A stretch of 64,000 bases of DNA from Cerrena zonata (GCA_038087015.1 JASBNA010000003.1:2542001-2606000), one strand, 5' to 3'; shown: positions 49,657 through 62,049, counted from the stretch's first letter. Notes: generated from the letters alone by a model not told the origin. Made by a program: numbers and translations.

Positions 49657-50658
49657 ATGTCTACTTCGATAAAGAACGTGTATGCCCTTGGTGCTTCTCG
49701 CAACATCGGTTACTTTGCTGCTCTACGACTTCTTGGTACGTCTGGCGTTCATATTCTGTAAAGTTTAAGACTCATTCTTTCATTCTACAGCCAAAGGCGT
49801 TCATATCACCTTCCTTCTTCGTTCGCCAGCCACGTTCGAGTCGGACCCTGCCATCCTACCATACCTTCCAAGCAAGGATGGGTCGAAACAGGGGCAGATT
49901 TGTATCGTCAAAGGAGACGCTACCAACGCGGATGACGTTAAACGAGGATGGGAGACAGCTCTTAAAAATGGAGAAGTCGACCTCGTGTTGTTCACCGTTG
50001 GTCAGTTTCCGTCTTAGTCTTCCTACGATCACATTATTGATTTATGAACTTAGGCGGTGCCCCTCGCATGACCCTCACGCACGGTGCCGTTATTGATCCC
50101 CCAAACCTTTGCACTCACTCAATTCTCAACGTTCTCACCACTATGCCTACATCTATTTCTCCTCCACGTATCATCGCCATTACCTCCATCGGTACTACGC
50201 ACGATTCGCACGGTTCCCTCCCCTTCCTCTTCAAGCCATTTTACAGCACTATGCTTGCAGCCCCACACCGGGACAAGATTGGATATGAGAAGATCCTTGG
50301 TCACGTTAGTGGCAAGTTGGAGTCGTGGGGATACGCTCCGGATTCGAACCCAGACGGAGATGACCTACCGGGAGGGATATTGTCGAAGGGATGGAAGAAA
50401 CTGCCAGGGCTACCGGCCGTTGGAGCTGTGCCCAGAGTCGTTTCCCTTAGGCCGGCACTTTTGGTTGATGGTGAGTGTCGTGCCGACGAGCAGGCTGCCT
50501 CCGGGAAGTCGAAGAGTAAGGGTCCGTACAGGGTTCAAGAAGGGGATCTTAAGAACCCCTATACCATCTCGCGCAAGGATACGGCCCACTTTATTGTCGA
50601 GGGGCTTTTGGCTAACTGGGAGCAATGGGAGGGGAAATGTGTTAGCATCGCTTATTGA
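49657..50658 (+). CDS. NAD(P)-binding Rossmann-fold protein (NmrA/SDR-like)
   Basis: Exons 49657-49735, 49791-50000 and 50054-50658 give 297 residues. The N-terminus has the dinucleotide-binding fingerprint YALGASRNIGYFAALRLLAK, and GDATNADDVKRGWE and VDLVLFTVGGAPR follow in the places expected of an atypical short-chain dehydrogenase. IIAITSIGTTHDS corresponds to the strand carrying the catalytic-type Ser, but the usual YxxxK is not clear, so it may be a regulator or a redox enzyme of unknown substrate. Two introns of 53-55 nt fit cleanly; the second donor is GTCAGT. Confidence 0.82.
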
Positions 50659-51810
50659 TAAATGTCTATTCCTTCTTTTCCTTTTAGTATAGCTTTTTAT
50701 ACATCCTGGTTGATCGTCTGATCGCAGACTTGTATCCTGAAGTTATATTTATTACTTGAGGTTTCCCACCTGTTCGTTAGCTGCGTGTTCGTAAAGAATG
50801 CGGTGTGACGTAGTACCCAATAGAGATTACGATCCACAGATAAACTTCTCGCTTGCCTCTTCTGGACATTACGCCATACCGACCGGCAAACCTTTGACAA
50901 AGTACAACACTGTACCACAGTCTCCTGGTCTTAGGGGTGCTGTGGACAGACGGTGTAATGCAGTTTCTTGACGCTAGCACACGCCAAGTCAACTTGAACA
51001 CGCTGAACCTGTCAATGCTTTTGCCATGATACCAACGTTAACCTTGCATCTACAGATACGCATCTCATGGGTCGCGCACACATTTTGACGGTGAGGCCTT
51101 ATGGAGCGAATTAGAAACTCCGTACACCCTGAGGTAACTGACCAGTCGGCTAGATTAGGAACTACACGTAGCGCAGTGCTCAAGGAAATCGGTTCACAGT
51201 CGACCCGTCGGGGGTACCACCACCTTCCTTCCAAGCGGAAACATCGAAAGTACAGCCCCACATTGAATATGTGACATGCAGTACTTACTTCCAACCGTAC
51301 TTCCCCAGTGGGGCATCTAACGGTTCTCGACTACGCCACACACGTGTTGGACGCTGGCAGTGGTTATTGTACAGCTACCTATTGCCATGACATTACAATC
51401 GCTATAACAGGAATTCACCCATAAAACAACGCCTCTTATACCTATTATGTTCTTCAGGGACAATAATACATAATCATCCAAACACAGCCCCACCGTCGAT
51501 CTCACTCGAAATGGACTCGGAGTGGCTGACACGAGCATTTCTGCCTCACGCTGCGTATTGCCTCCAAAGTCACCAACTACTTGGGTACACCCTTGCATCA
51601 TGCTTCTTGTGCAATAGAAGCTTCCCGTCTAGATGCGACCCTGACTTCATTTGATATTCCTCCCGATGGAGAAACCACACGTCGACGGAAATGGTCAGTT
51701 TGTGGCGATACCGACATTAACTCCCTTCCTATTCAGGTCTTTGACTTGGTAACATCTGTGACAATACTCGGTATTCTTTGTTTGACGCACAGATAGACCA
51801 AACATATAAA
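50659..51810. other. Intergenic region upstream of the ABC transporter
   Basis: No gene is recognised. The region 51581-51796 has an open frame but no family match. An in-frame ATG at 51778 could extend the transporter by 11 residues. Confidence 0.45.
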
Positions 51811-54661
51811 ATGTGGCCACAGAGGCGCAAAAAATCATCAACAATCTCCACTTTTCTGCCACAAACACTCATGTCGCTGTTCTTACCTTCTCCTCATCCA
51901 TCTGGTTCATCGAAGGACAGCCCCATGGTATCGTCTTTCCCCCCAGTAGATGCCCCTCCGAACGTTGATGTCCTGGAAATGGGCGTGTGGCGAGCATTCC
52001 GGGCCAGAACCAGCAATGAAGACATGAGCTTCGTCCGTGCCTTCTCGACTTATGTGGTTTCGGTAAGACTAACATGCCTCTATAAGACAAAGGATAACAC
52101 TCATACCGTCTCTACCTCTTCATAGCTTGTGAGATTTCTCGTCGACATTCTCAAGCTTATACCGCCATATACATGGGCCAAGTACATTACGTGTACGCTA
52201 ATGTTATCGTTCTACGCCTCCTTCCGCCTATACGTGGACAGTCGAGCTCTTGGAGCCGTGAGTATAATTGTATCGAGCTTCCCATACATGAACTCAGACA
52301 TTCATCTTTCATCAGATATACAAGGCCTGGTCCGATGAAGTACAGAACGTGTGGCCCGTCACCTTTGCAATAGGTACTATGGTTGCGTCCTCGATCCTTG
52401 TCAAGGCAATCGATTGGTACAGGTGAGCACTCGACCCCTACTTTACAGCTATCTTCTTACGCGGTATTAGATCTGACATAGAGAAGGATATGGAACGTCT
52501 CGTCAATGACTACTTCAACGTGCAAATCACTGATGGTCAGTACTAACATTTCTTACATCACCTCATCTATACTGACACTTGGTCAACTCATTAGCCATGG
52601 CACACCTTTGTTTAACTCACATCCGCAGTACGTCTCTCACTATGACTTGAGAGATTTCTGATGCTTACGCCTCTATCAGATCCTTCTCGGAGACCCCACT
52701 TCAGCAACGCTTGGTATCTCTTCAAGGCATTATGGAACGTTGTCGACGCGACCCTCTTGACGGTTTCCAATGCGGGAATGTTCACGTCTTTGACTAGGGA
52801 TAACCATCTCGGCTTCCCAACCCTGGCTCTATCTCTCCTCGGCCCAGCTCTGGGATACTATTTCTCGGATAACTTCCATGATCGACGTATGTTCTGCTTT
52901 ACTTCTGTCTATACCCTCGCCGTTGCTCATGGTCGTACGTACATATAGCCTATATATACCATAAGAAGAACAAAGCATTCTCCAGGGCCAATGCCATGTA
53001 CAGACTGGCCACAGGAGATGATTACAGGTTGCAAGTCGTCGCCAACAACTTAGCAGGGTATATCTCCCGAGGTCAGTGCGACAGACTGCTTGAAATAGAT
53101 CGACTCGGACTTACATTGCAATATAGAGTATCAAGCGGCACTATCCGCTTACTCGACGGAATCGATACTGGACCCTTCTTTTCAGTATCGACGCAATGAA
53201 AGGCGATTTTGTGACATTGTGCTAGATATGGCAAACATGGCACCTCTGGTATGTATTTCTCTTTTCCTACGATCCCCTTGGGTCCTAAAACTTCCACTAG
53301 ACTCTATTTGCACTTTCTGCGCTCTTCAATCCTGGGATGCAATCAATTTCGACTCTTCTCGTCATCAGACAACTCAGTTCGACTATTCGCACTTCTATAA
53401 CGCAAGTAAAGAATGCCACAGACACGTGGTCAAAGACGTTACAGAACATTGAGGATCTATACCAAGGATTGGATAGCGGAAGAAGTACCCTTCATGGAAA
53501 TATGCCTTACAACACAGCTCCAAAGGGAATGGAATTCGAATTTCGGTATGCCCAAGTCTTTCTCTGAGCTTTATCTTTCTAACGAGCCGAGTAGAAACGT
53601 TACATACAAGTACCCTTATGCCTCCGATCAAGACCGTCCATTAGCATTGGACGACGTTTCATTCAAGATTCCAACGTCGTCCCTTGTTGTGTTAGTCGGA
53701 ACAAACGGTAGCGGCAAATCGTCTCTTCTAACCCTCTTAGCTCGAGTACAGAACCCAACCTCTGGCCAAATCCTCCTTGACGGAAAGGCTTTCACTGATT
53801 ACCGTGAAGAGGATATCCGAGGAGCCATTTCTATGAAAACTCCCTTAATCCCGATTTTGACTATGCTCGAGAATATCGCAATCGGGTGTGAAGACTTCGA
53901 CAAGGAATATGCTGAATCTGAAACTCAATCTGAATCCAAAACTGAACTCGACGCTGATCCTAAATCTAAGCCTGAGACCAGATCCCCGAGAAATATGGTT
54001 GAAATTCTCAATGAAGCTGCTCACCTTGGACTTGCTGATACATTCCTGGGTTCTATTACATCTAGTCTTCCGACCGAGTCGAGGTGGAACCAGAAGGTGT
54101 TTCCGGACAGTGTTTGGCAGTGCGGCACATCCTTAACTCGCGAATTGACCGAGGTTCATACGAAACTAAACAAGATGGTCGGTCTTTCTGGTGAGTTTCT
54201 TCGCCTTTTTGGATCAACGATTGTGCTGACGCGTGATTTAGCTGGTGAGGCTCAACGGGTCGAAAATACGAAGGTCTTTACGAGTGTATTGACTAAGAAG
54301 GAGAAGAATCGGCTCCTCCTTCTCGATGAACCTAATTCTGCTCTAGATTCCGTCGCCGAACAAGCCCTCTTTAAGAATATCTTGTCCGTACGTGAAGGCA
54401 GGACCATCGTTCTTGCTCTGAATAGGTTTAGTGACACTATAATGAAGAGCGCAGACCTCATTCTGTAAGTGTATCTTCGACTGCGACGACGTGGCATGGG
54501 ACTGACATCGATTATTTCTCGGCAGATGCATGAAAGATGGAAAGCTGGTCGAATCTGGCACGCACATGAAACTGCTCGGAACGGACGGCGAATATTCTAG
54601 GCTCTGCAGTCAAACATCCGAAAGGACGGCTAAGAGTAGGCCACAGATTGGTACTTATTGA
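51811..54661 (+). CDS. ABC transporter half-molecule with degenerate catalytic motifs
   Basis: Twelve exons, 51811-52062, 52126-52257, 52316-52422, 52471-52535, 52595-52627, 52680-52886, 52949-53071, 53127-53248, 53301-53545, 53595-54190, 54242-54464 and 54526-54661, give 746 residues. The first 430 residues have hydrophobic segments of a transmembrane domain (for example KYITCTLMLSFYASFRLYV). The nucleotide-binding domain has Walker A GTNGSGKSS, an ABC signature LSAGEAQRV (split by an intron) and Walker B RLLLLDEPNSALDS. The Q-loop glutamine is missing (AISMKTPLIPIL where a Q is expected), and the H-loop histidine is Asn (VLALNRFSD). A low-complexity acidic segment (ESETQSESKTELD) sits inside the domain. 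It may be a weak or non-hydrolysing transporter, or a decaying copy; every intron is intact and no stop occurs. Substrate unknown. Confidence 0.85.
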
Positions 54662-55498
54662 CTTGAGTCGACCCCAGACCCGCCACACTTGAATTGGGGA
54701 ATCTTTTTTTGGTAAACGCTCTGGATATGATCCTCCGTGCTCTTTATGTTAAGCTATTTTATGTCCCATGTCTCTATGTCTCTATGTCTCTAGTATGTCT
54801 CTAGTATGTCTCTATGTATCCCTATCAATCTATCAATGTTCTCTCAAGGTTAAAATGGTGCTTCAATTGGCCAGAAACGTAAAAGGGTATTCACGTCGAT
54901 TCATCAACAGTGATCCCGTCCCTAGGATACATCAAGGTGTTGTCGTGTGATACGTTTTGCCACTCGTTCAGTAGGTGATTTATAGAGGAGACGAGTGCTG
55001 AAGCAGACATTTTAATGCATGATACCTTGCATAGAATTCGATATTCCTATCAGTGCAAGGAAGCAAATTGTATCATTTTAAAACGAGTTGGAAGGTCTAC
55101 GGCGAACATGATAATAAGAGAGATCGATCGCCAGGGGCAGTCGGATCAAAGTCGTGAGAGGGCGAGACAATTCCTCTCAGCACTGGCTCTGGCATCTGCA
55201 TCATCTCTCTACCCGGTCGTCACAAAAGTCCTCGTCGACGTGCACGACGTTCATGAAACACTCTTCCTCTCCATCCCCCACGACATAATCCCTCTTCGTC
55301 TCCCTTCTATACCCTCACTCTCCCTTTCCATTCCTGTCCTTTTTTCGTGCCTCTTGTCCCAAAGCTTCCCTTGATCTTGTCAATCTATCATCAAGCACCG
55401 CTTCACCCTTGAAACCTAAGTGCTTCTTGTCCTTCTTTTGGACTTGCCTATCTACCACAACCCTGGACGTGGACCCTGTCTCGCGCCGCGCTTTCGAG
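54662..55498. other. Intergenic region with a short tandem repeat
   Basis: Contains the ATGTCTCT repeat at about 54767-54822, listed separately, and a CT-rich leader (55200-55498) before the next gene. No gene seen. Confidence 0.5.
54767..54822 (+). repeat. Short tandem repeat, ATGTCTCT-type units
   Basis: About six units of 8-11 bases (TATGTCTC, TATGTCTCTAG) follow each other with small length changes. It lies just after the ABC gene. Confidence 0.7.
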
Positions 55499-56488
55499 AT
55501 GTCTACAGACGACCATGGAGGAGCAATGTCTGTAGAATCCGTCTCGACCGTGACGTCGCCAAGATCGAGTTCAGGTTCAAGCACACAAAATAGCTTGTCG
55601 CAACCTGTCATCTCTCGAAATGTCTCGTCTCAATCATCATCTTCCTCTCTAACAGAATCTTCCTCAGAACCCAATACCCCACAAAGTATCCTTCGATCAT
55701 CTCCGTCCTTCATCTTATCAGCTTCTTCGTCCTCATCATCAGTCACTTTTGCCCCTTTGCCAGAATTGGGCCCTCGAAAACGAAACTCCTCGCTACAACT
55801 TGGTGTCGGCGCACGTTCTCGTATGCTACGGAACCGCCGGATTATCATGCAGCAGACCGCACTTGCTGCGGAGGAAGGAGAGGAACTACAGCCTCACCAT
55901 CTACCACCTGACGTCGCTGCGACCGTCCAATGGACAACAGGTCCACCGGGTGATCCTGGTTTGGCAGAAGATGCTGTGGAGGATGCGTTCCTTGCTCTTG
56001 GTAGATTGATGAAGAGCGCAGGAAAGGGCTTGTGGCGCAGAGTGTCGTTGAAGGATAAAGATAAGGACAAGGACAAGATCAAGGACGGCGAGGGCAGTGA
56101 AGGCGATGATGCAAGCGGGAAGCAGAGAGGAGGGAAGAAGAATGGACCGGATTGCGTTGACCAGAACTCTCAAGTTTCGGAGAAATCGTACAGCCCTGGA
56201 TCCGGTACACCTCCAAACGTCGTCCCTCGATCACGGCGACCTCTCTTGGACCTATCAGAGTCCTTGCCCGTACAGACTCTAGAAGAGGAAGGAAGGGTAT
56301 GGGAGGAGGAAATTAGCGAAAACTTCAGGAAACGACTGTCCGGAGTGATCACTGCACCAGAAATCCCCGAGTTCGATTCGAAGACCACGACGGACAGCCC
56401 TGATACTAAAGTACCCGAACTTGCTGTGATAACAAGCACGGTCGAGGCTACTGGTTCGCAGAAGGGAAAACCTCGAAGTCCACGATAA
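55499..56488 (+). CDS. Hypothetical Ser-rich protein
   Basis: One uninterrupted frame of 329 residues from the ATG at 55499. The first 120 residues are mostly Ser/Thr, with SPRSSSGSS-like runs. A more ordered part (RMLRNRRIIMQQTALAAEEG, then AEDAVEDAFLALGRLMKSAG) follows around residues 105-185, then KDKDKDKDK repeats and another disordered stretch. No domain is known to me; the helical part with DAFLALGRLMKS resembles a conserved motif of basidiomycete hypothetical proteins, which I cannot name. An earlier in-frame ATG at 55409 would add 30 residues. Confidence 0.6.
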   Translation: MSTDDHGGAMSVESVSTVTSPRSSSGSSTQNSLSQPVISRNVSSQSSSSSLTESSSEPNTPQSILRSSPSFILSASSSSSSVTFAPLPELGPRKRNSSLQLGVGARSRMLRNRRIIMQQTALAAEEGEELQPHHLPPDVAATVQWTTGPPGDPGLAEDAVEDAFLALGRLMKSAGKGLWRRVSLKDKDKDKDKIKDGEGSEGDDASGKQRGGKKNGPDCVDQNSQVSEKSYSPGSGTPPNVVPRSRRPLLDLSESLPVQTLEEEGRVWEEEISENFRKRLSGVITAPEIPEFDSKTTTDSPDTKVPELAVITSTVEATGSQKGKPRSPR

Positions 56489-57252
56489 CCCGGACGTGAT
56501 TTCGTTTCCGTTGCGTGTCGGTTTCGTCTCAAGATTTCACGCGTTCGTTCAATTAGAATTTATCACAAACTGTATTCGGATGTCACGGAGAATGGGGGGC
56601 AAGGTCATTTTATTTTGTTCTATTTTCTTTCGCAGAGGGCTCGTTCGGTGAGACATCCTCATCTTCTTTACTTACTTACCACCTTTCTGGGTATTCGTTC
56701 ACTGTAGTCACTCATCTTTCGTTGGTTCTTTCGTCGTCTATGGTACTATACATCTCCGGTGCACCTATCACCACTATGTCTGCTTTCATTTGCATTCATC
56801 GGAACTCGAATCTGCCGTCTTCGTTCTCCTGGAGGGGCTTGCGGGCCTAATCTTAATGCTTGCTCTCCCTCCCTGGAAATGCGACCCTTCTGCACATAGT
56901 GCATCTTATTTATCCGTCGCGGTTCATGAATAATGCATGGATGTTGTCTTACCGTCTTATCATTTTTGCTAGTAATAATATCGACGGCCAATGATTGCTC
57001 GGGGACTCATATGAGTCAAGTAAAGAAGCCCTAGTACAGCAGTTAATGCTCTGCGGTACAAGCCAGTCCGTTTGATGGTTTGAAGTTGTCAGAATATCAA
57101 AAGAAGAACGAGTGTGGGTCTTGAAGAATATTCAATTGCCAAGCTTTCCCGGATCGGGAATCAGAATACGATCGGGGCTTCGGGAGACTTCCGAGTACTG
57201 TGCTTGAAAATTGAAGTCACCCCTATCTCTTCTTCGTTGTTGCAGCATTGTC
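56489..57252. other. Intergenic sequence
   Basis: No gene is recognised; it holds the 3' flank of the Ser-rich gene and the promoter of the next gene. Confidence 0.45.
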
Positions 57253-58526
57253 ATGTCCGGTCAACCACTGACACACAAGCGTAAACGCAGTACCCATGTC
57301 ACCCCGATCGATGTCTCCAAGACGAGAAGGTTTATGAGCCAATTTGAAGCTCACCGAGCAGAATTGCAAGGGGTCGATGGGATGAAGGCGGAAATAACGC
57401 AAGTGGTCAGACATGTGAGCAGATTATAAAACATTCTGCAAGGACTCAAACAACCTGTGTGCTCTGAGCTTTATTAACCGATTCTCTCCTGATTATTAAT
57501 TAGAAAGTATTGTTTCCAGATGTCTCGGACACTGAGCTTCGCAACCTCAATGTGCGGCCAGGGCGACTTGTCTTCAAAAGAATAAAGGTCTCCGAGCTCG
57601 GGGACGAGACCCAAGCAGATGAATTTGCGAACGAGGAACTTAATGATCTTCGTTCGCGTCTTGAGAAGATTTACAGGCGGGTCAATATGCATGTAAGTGC
57701 CTGTATTTCGATCATCTTGTTTACTCTCATATTGTCGAAACAGTGCGACGGTGGTGCTCGGATAGTTCTCGATGCCATTCTTCTATCAGTGGGCGAAATC
57801 GCCTCGAAGAATTCCACCAATCGAGACATCGCTATTATTCCGGGACTGAAGACTCAAGATACGTTATTCACAAACGACGGATACCAGGTGTCATTTGGTG
57901 GGAGTGTTGATTATCGTGTTGTTGAGTACGAGAAAGACCCAGACAACGATAATGAAGGTAAATTGCTTCTCAACAACTCTTTTAGCATCCTCCAAGTTCT
58001 ACCCTCTATTCTCAGGCCGACTCTTTGACCCTCAAACATCCGACAAGTATGTGTGTGAGATTGCAGTTGGACATTTCTCTCTTGTCGTAGCGAAACCTCG
58101 ACGGCCAGGTAGTACTGAAACAGGTTTTGTGGCATCCATTCCGGAAGCGGTTGCGCAAGCGATGTCATTTTCCGTAAATGCGAAGTGAGTGTCTATTATT
58201 TATGTTATGAGGTTATTGCTACTTATCGGTATTAGGAAAAACACAACACACTTCTGTCTCTCGGATGGGATCTACTTTATCTTCTTCATTTTGAAGCAGG
58301 AAAATGGGAGTTTCACGTACTATCAATCACTCACTCTGGAGCTAGGCCAACCACAGGACCTCAATTTTGACAAGAGGCTCCAAGAGATTATCCAGCTTCT
58401 TCTTGAATGGGTGTGTTGCTTCTAATTCTTATGTATGTGTTTTGGCATCTTACTTGATATCAGCTCAACCCTTGTCGGGAGGATTTGTTCGAACTCAAGG
58501 AGATGGTAATCACTGACAGTTTATAG
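57253..58526 (+). CDS. PD-(D/E)XK nuclease-like protein of basidiomycete type
   Basis: Six exons, 57253-57414, 57504-57692, 57744-57957, 58016-58184, 58236-58410 and 58464-58526, give 323 residues. After an N-terminal helical part, the core reads CDGGARIVLDAILLSV, SFGGSVDYRVVEYEKD, CEIAVGHFSLVVAKPRRPG, IPEAVAQAMSFSVNAKKN and HFCLSDGIYFIFFIL, then LQEIIQLLLEWLNPCREDLFEL. The order (helix with acidic residue, strand with Asp, strand ending in Lys, helix) resembles a restriction-endonuclease-like fold, and I recall related proteins expanded in Agaricomycetes. Whether the active site is intact is uncertain: the usual E-x-K reads V-A-K here, with Glu replaced. Its role is unknown; it lies at the border of the repetitive right arm. 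Confidence 0.7.
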
Positions 58527-59520
58527 TGTGACTATGATTTAGACTTCCATATTTCGATTTTGGCTGGAGAGTGCATGTAGTATGGAGGGCATTGCTATGT
58601 ATGATTCCTTCAAAACATCTTGAGACTGCAAAATGCAATTGCTATCCAGGGTTATACAGAGTATACCTAAGCAATACAACCACATTTCCCCATTAACAAC
58701 ATCTGTCAGTGTATAATAAGTAGAGTCCTACATATGAGAACCAGTAACAATTCTTGTTCCAATGTCTGCAGTGCCACAGCTAGCTGAAAGCTTGAGAACA
58801 AGTGAGGATGTATTGAGTAATCAACACTGGTGACCCATCTGCTTTTGTTGCTTTGAGAAAATGATTGGATTTTCACTTACACAGATGATGGCTGGCTATG
58901 AATGGTCCCAAAGTGAATTTGAGGAAGGCTGATGCATTATTTAAGTCTCTATAACTATTAGTTATAGAAGTCAGTGGAGTATAGATATATTCCTGCATCT
59001 TTTGTTACAGCATGGGAAAGTGATAAGTGGGATAGATATAGAAAGGCTAGAGGACCTCAGAACCACTTATTTCAGCATGAGAGACCCAGTACTTGATGAG
59101 AAAGTTGAATACCAAGATGAGGTTTTGTGTTCATGTCTGTATCTAGCATTAGGCTGTTGTGTCCGGAGGTTTTGGACACTTTCCCGGGGGTGCATAATGT
59201 TGCCAAAGATGGAAATAGAGAGAGGGATATCTAAGGTTTCCAGAACTATAATTTGAAGATAAGGTTTGTTAGCAAAGGTTATAATGCTGTATATTATGGA
59301 GGGTAGTTTGTGTCAGACATAGCAATATTAGACTGTATCCTAGAGTATGATAGATGAGAAGAAATTACCATATATAGTAAGAGAGTATAAAAAAGTAGGT
59401 AGAAGAAAGAAGATTCTAAATATAGTAAAATAGTGTATGTGGGAGAAGAATTGAGGTCAGAAATTACAAAATACATTTTGAAACATAACAAAAAAAATGA
59501 AAAGGCAAATTCTGATTGGC

Positions 59521-59790
59521 TGGTCTTAAGCTAAGCACAGGTCTTAAGCTAAGTGCAGTTCTTAACTAAGCATAGGTTTTATAATAAGCACAGATTCTAG
59601 CTAAGCACAGGTATTAAGCAAGCACTAGTCTTAAGTTAAGCATGAATTCTCAACTAAGCACAGTTCTTAGTTAAGCACAGTTCTTAGCTAAGCACAGTTC
59701 TTAGCTAAGCACAGTTCTTAGCTAAGCACAGATTTTAGTTAAGTATGGGTCTAAGCAAGCACTGGTCTTAGGTTAAGTATGAATTTCTAA
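59521..59790 (+). repeat. Minisatellite with 17-bp unit
   Basis: Imperfect copies of a 16-20 base unit, best seen at 59650-59735 where CAGTTCTTAGCTAAGCA repeats at a 17-base period. Each unit contains the 8-base palindrome TTAGCTAA or a variant (TTAAGCTAAG), so single strands could form repeated small hairpins. Confidence 0.8.
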
Positions 59791-59791
59791 C

Positions 59792-60598
59792 TGTCAGAAC
59801 CATGCTAGAACCCTATCACGTGACGTACCTAATCCCTACTAATCCCGACCTATCCTAGTCGACCCCAGCTCGGCCCGATATTCCGTACTCCACTCATCCT
59901 TCCCACAGTCATTTCCTCTGCCATGCTTCCATCTTTTGTTTATTCTATTTACCCCCGACCCTCCGACTCGCCCTCTGCTTTATCTTTGATATCCTTTTAC
60001 CCTTTTGCCTTTATCTGATCCATGGTTTCTTATCATAGCTGATTCTTTTAGATAGTTCCTTACCACATGTCTTTCCTTCCCGACATCACTGATAGGCCTC
60101 CGATCATCAGCCCCGTAATATCTTTCTCATTTATCTCTTGTTTAATTACCTCGTATTCTTTCCTCCCGTATCTTTCCACATGTCCTATGATTTCGACCCT
60201 ATCCCTATCACACCATTTGCACATCACTCCCCTTCGTATTTTCTCTAAGTCCTCTATTCCTTGTAGGAGTCTTGTAGTATAAATACTTGCCTTGCTCACT
60301 GTATTTCCTTAGTACGAAACTCGACTTTGATTCGTCCTCATACCTCCGATCTCCGTGTGATTCTCTACCCCTCCGACTAGGACTTGACTTCGGTTTAGTC
60401 CACCGTCTTAATATCTCTTTCTTTACTCGTCATTCTAGGACTTCCTAGTTGACACTCTGTAATCCGGTGAAACGTCCTAGTGACTATTCCGGTGTTCCTA
60501 CTTACCTCCGTCTGCATCTTAGGTTTCCTACTTCCCCGACATTCCCAACTCGCACTACCTCTGAAACCCAGGGCTGTATCCTAGAAGGGCGCAACACA
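59792..60598 (+). mobile_element. Possible LTR of a retrotransposon
   Basis: The stretch starts TGTCAGAACC, a typical start for Gypsy-type LTRs, and a GGGCGCAACACA near 60587-60598 could be the CA end. It is pyrimidine-rich, with a TATA-like TATAAATAC at 60278. No second copy, target duplication or coding region was found, so a solo LTR or an unrelated leader-like sequence are both possible; an alternative end is TTGACA near 60455. Confidence 0.3.
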
Positions 60599-60972
60599 TA
60601 AGTTAAAGCCAAGCCCGTTTGTATTTAACTATCTACGTTACAGGTCCCGAGTCGCCTACCCGTCGCCGACTCGTATCCCTACCCTTCCCTCTCTCTCTCT
60701 TCTAGCGACCTGACTTATATTGCAGTGGGAATTCTTGGCAGTTTCCTTTTTAGTCATGGGGATTCTCTTTCAGGTAACGGGGATTGATAGGGGTTCTCAT
60801 TTTGGCAAGGGGATTGATGGGGATTATCTGGAGTTATTCCTTTACCATTTTGAATGCTGTGTCTCTATTCAAATCACTCCTGACTCACTTTTTTTTTTTT
60901 CTCATCTGTCATCTGTCATCATCATTTGTTATACTTAGGGTTTTCTGGGATGAGTTAGGGTTGCATATCCAG

Positions 60973-61068
60973 CCCCTCCTGTCATGTGCCCCTCCTGTCA
61001 TGTGCCCCTCCTGTTATGTGCCCCTTCTGTCATGTGCCCCTCCTGTCATGTGCCCCTTCTGTCATATG
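60973..61068 (+). repeat. 16-bp tandem repeat, six units
   Basis: Six consecutive 16-base units of CCCCTCCTGTCATGTG with one or two changes each. It passes into a degenerate CACTATGTCCCCTC-type array up to about 61,260. The whole block is flanked by direct copies of GATGAGTTAGGGTTGCATAT (about 60949 and 61292). Confidence 0.85.
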
Positions 61069-62049
61069 CTTCACTATGTTCCCCTCACTATGTCCCCTCT
61101 CACTGTGTCTTCCCTCACTATGTTTCTCACCATGTCTCCTTACCATGTCCCCTCACTATGTCCCCCACTATCATATTCCCCCTCATTATATTTCCCACTA
61201 TCATGTTTCCTTATATCATCACACCCACTCTCACCATCATATTTCCCTCACTATTATTATTTTTTGTATCTGTCTTTGCTTGCCCATTGGATGAGTTAGG
61301 GTTGCATATACCCCCTCACTCTATTCATTATCTTTGCCATCCTTTTTGTAAGTCACATTATTACCCCCTTGTAGATAAGTTAGGGTACAATAAATTATCT
61401 CTATTAATGCTTCTACAGTTTGTTGGTCACTGTCTGCAATCAAATATTGTTCAGGGCAGCAAAATCTGCTATTAGATAGTTAGCAAGCAACAGATTCTAT
61501 CAACAGAGGTAGAACTACAGTATACATTTTACAAAGTTCATTTGGTTGAGGAAATATTAGAACAGTTGAAGCCATTGTAATGGTCAAATTGAAGATTGAA
61601 GATTTGAGAAAAAAATACAGACAACTGAAACTTGTTATTTTGACATTGATGAGTGACATTGACAGAGAAATGACAAACCAATGAGAAGATACAAGGTATA
61701 CAACACTCATAAACAAGTAGTCACAGTGAAAAATATACAGAGAACTTGCTTTGGTACAGAAAAAGTAAAATTGAAACAGTGAGTATGTTTGATATTTTGA
61801 TTAAATGGAAGAGTTGGAGACAGTACAGACATTCTACAATGAGAAAAGTAGTGAGGTAACAGTAGATACACAGGTTGAAGAGAGAGAAAAGAAAGTAAGA
61901 GAGAAAAGTTACCATTTTAGGAAAACAGTGAGTACGACATCTGTAGCAGTGTCAAAAAAAAAGATAAAATGAGGAGAGTTATTAGAATGAAGAGAGATGA
62001 TGGGAGAGAAGTCACATGAGCTAGAAGGCGGTGCCCTAATTACCGGAGT

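Noticed and set aside
50334..50350. GGATTCGAACCC resembling a tRNA B-box
   Set aside because: It lies inside a coding exon of the Rossmann-fold gene and has no matching A-box.
51170..51230. GTAGCGCAGTGCTC followed by GGTTCACAG, tRNA-like
   Set aside because: Both boxes deviate at key positions and no stem can be formed.
60784..61475. 171- and 163-codon frames in the right arm
   Set aside because: They are Cys/Pro/Ser-rich translations of a 16-bp tandem repeat.
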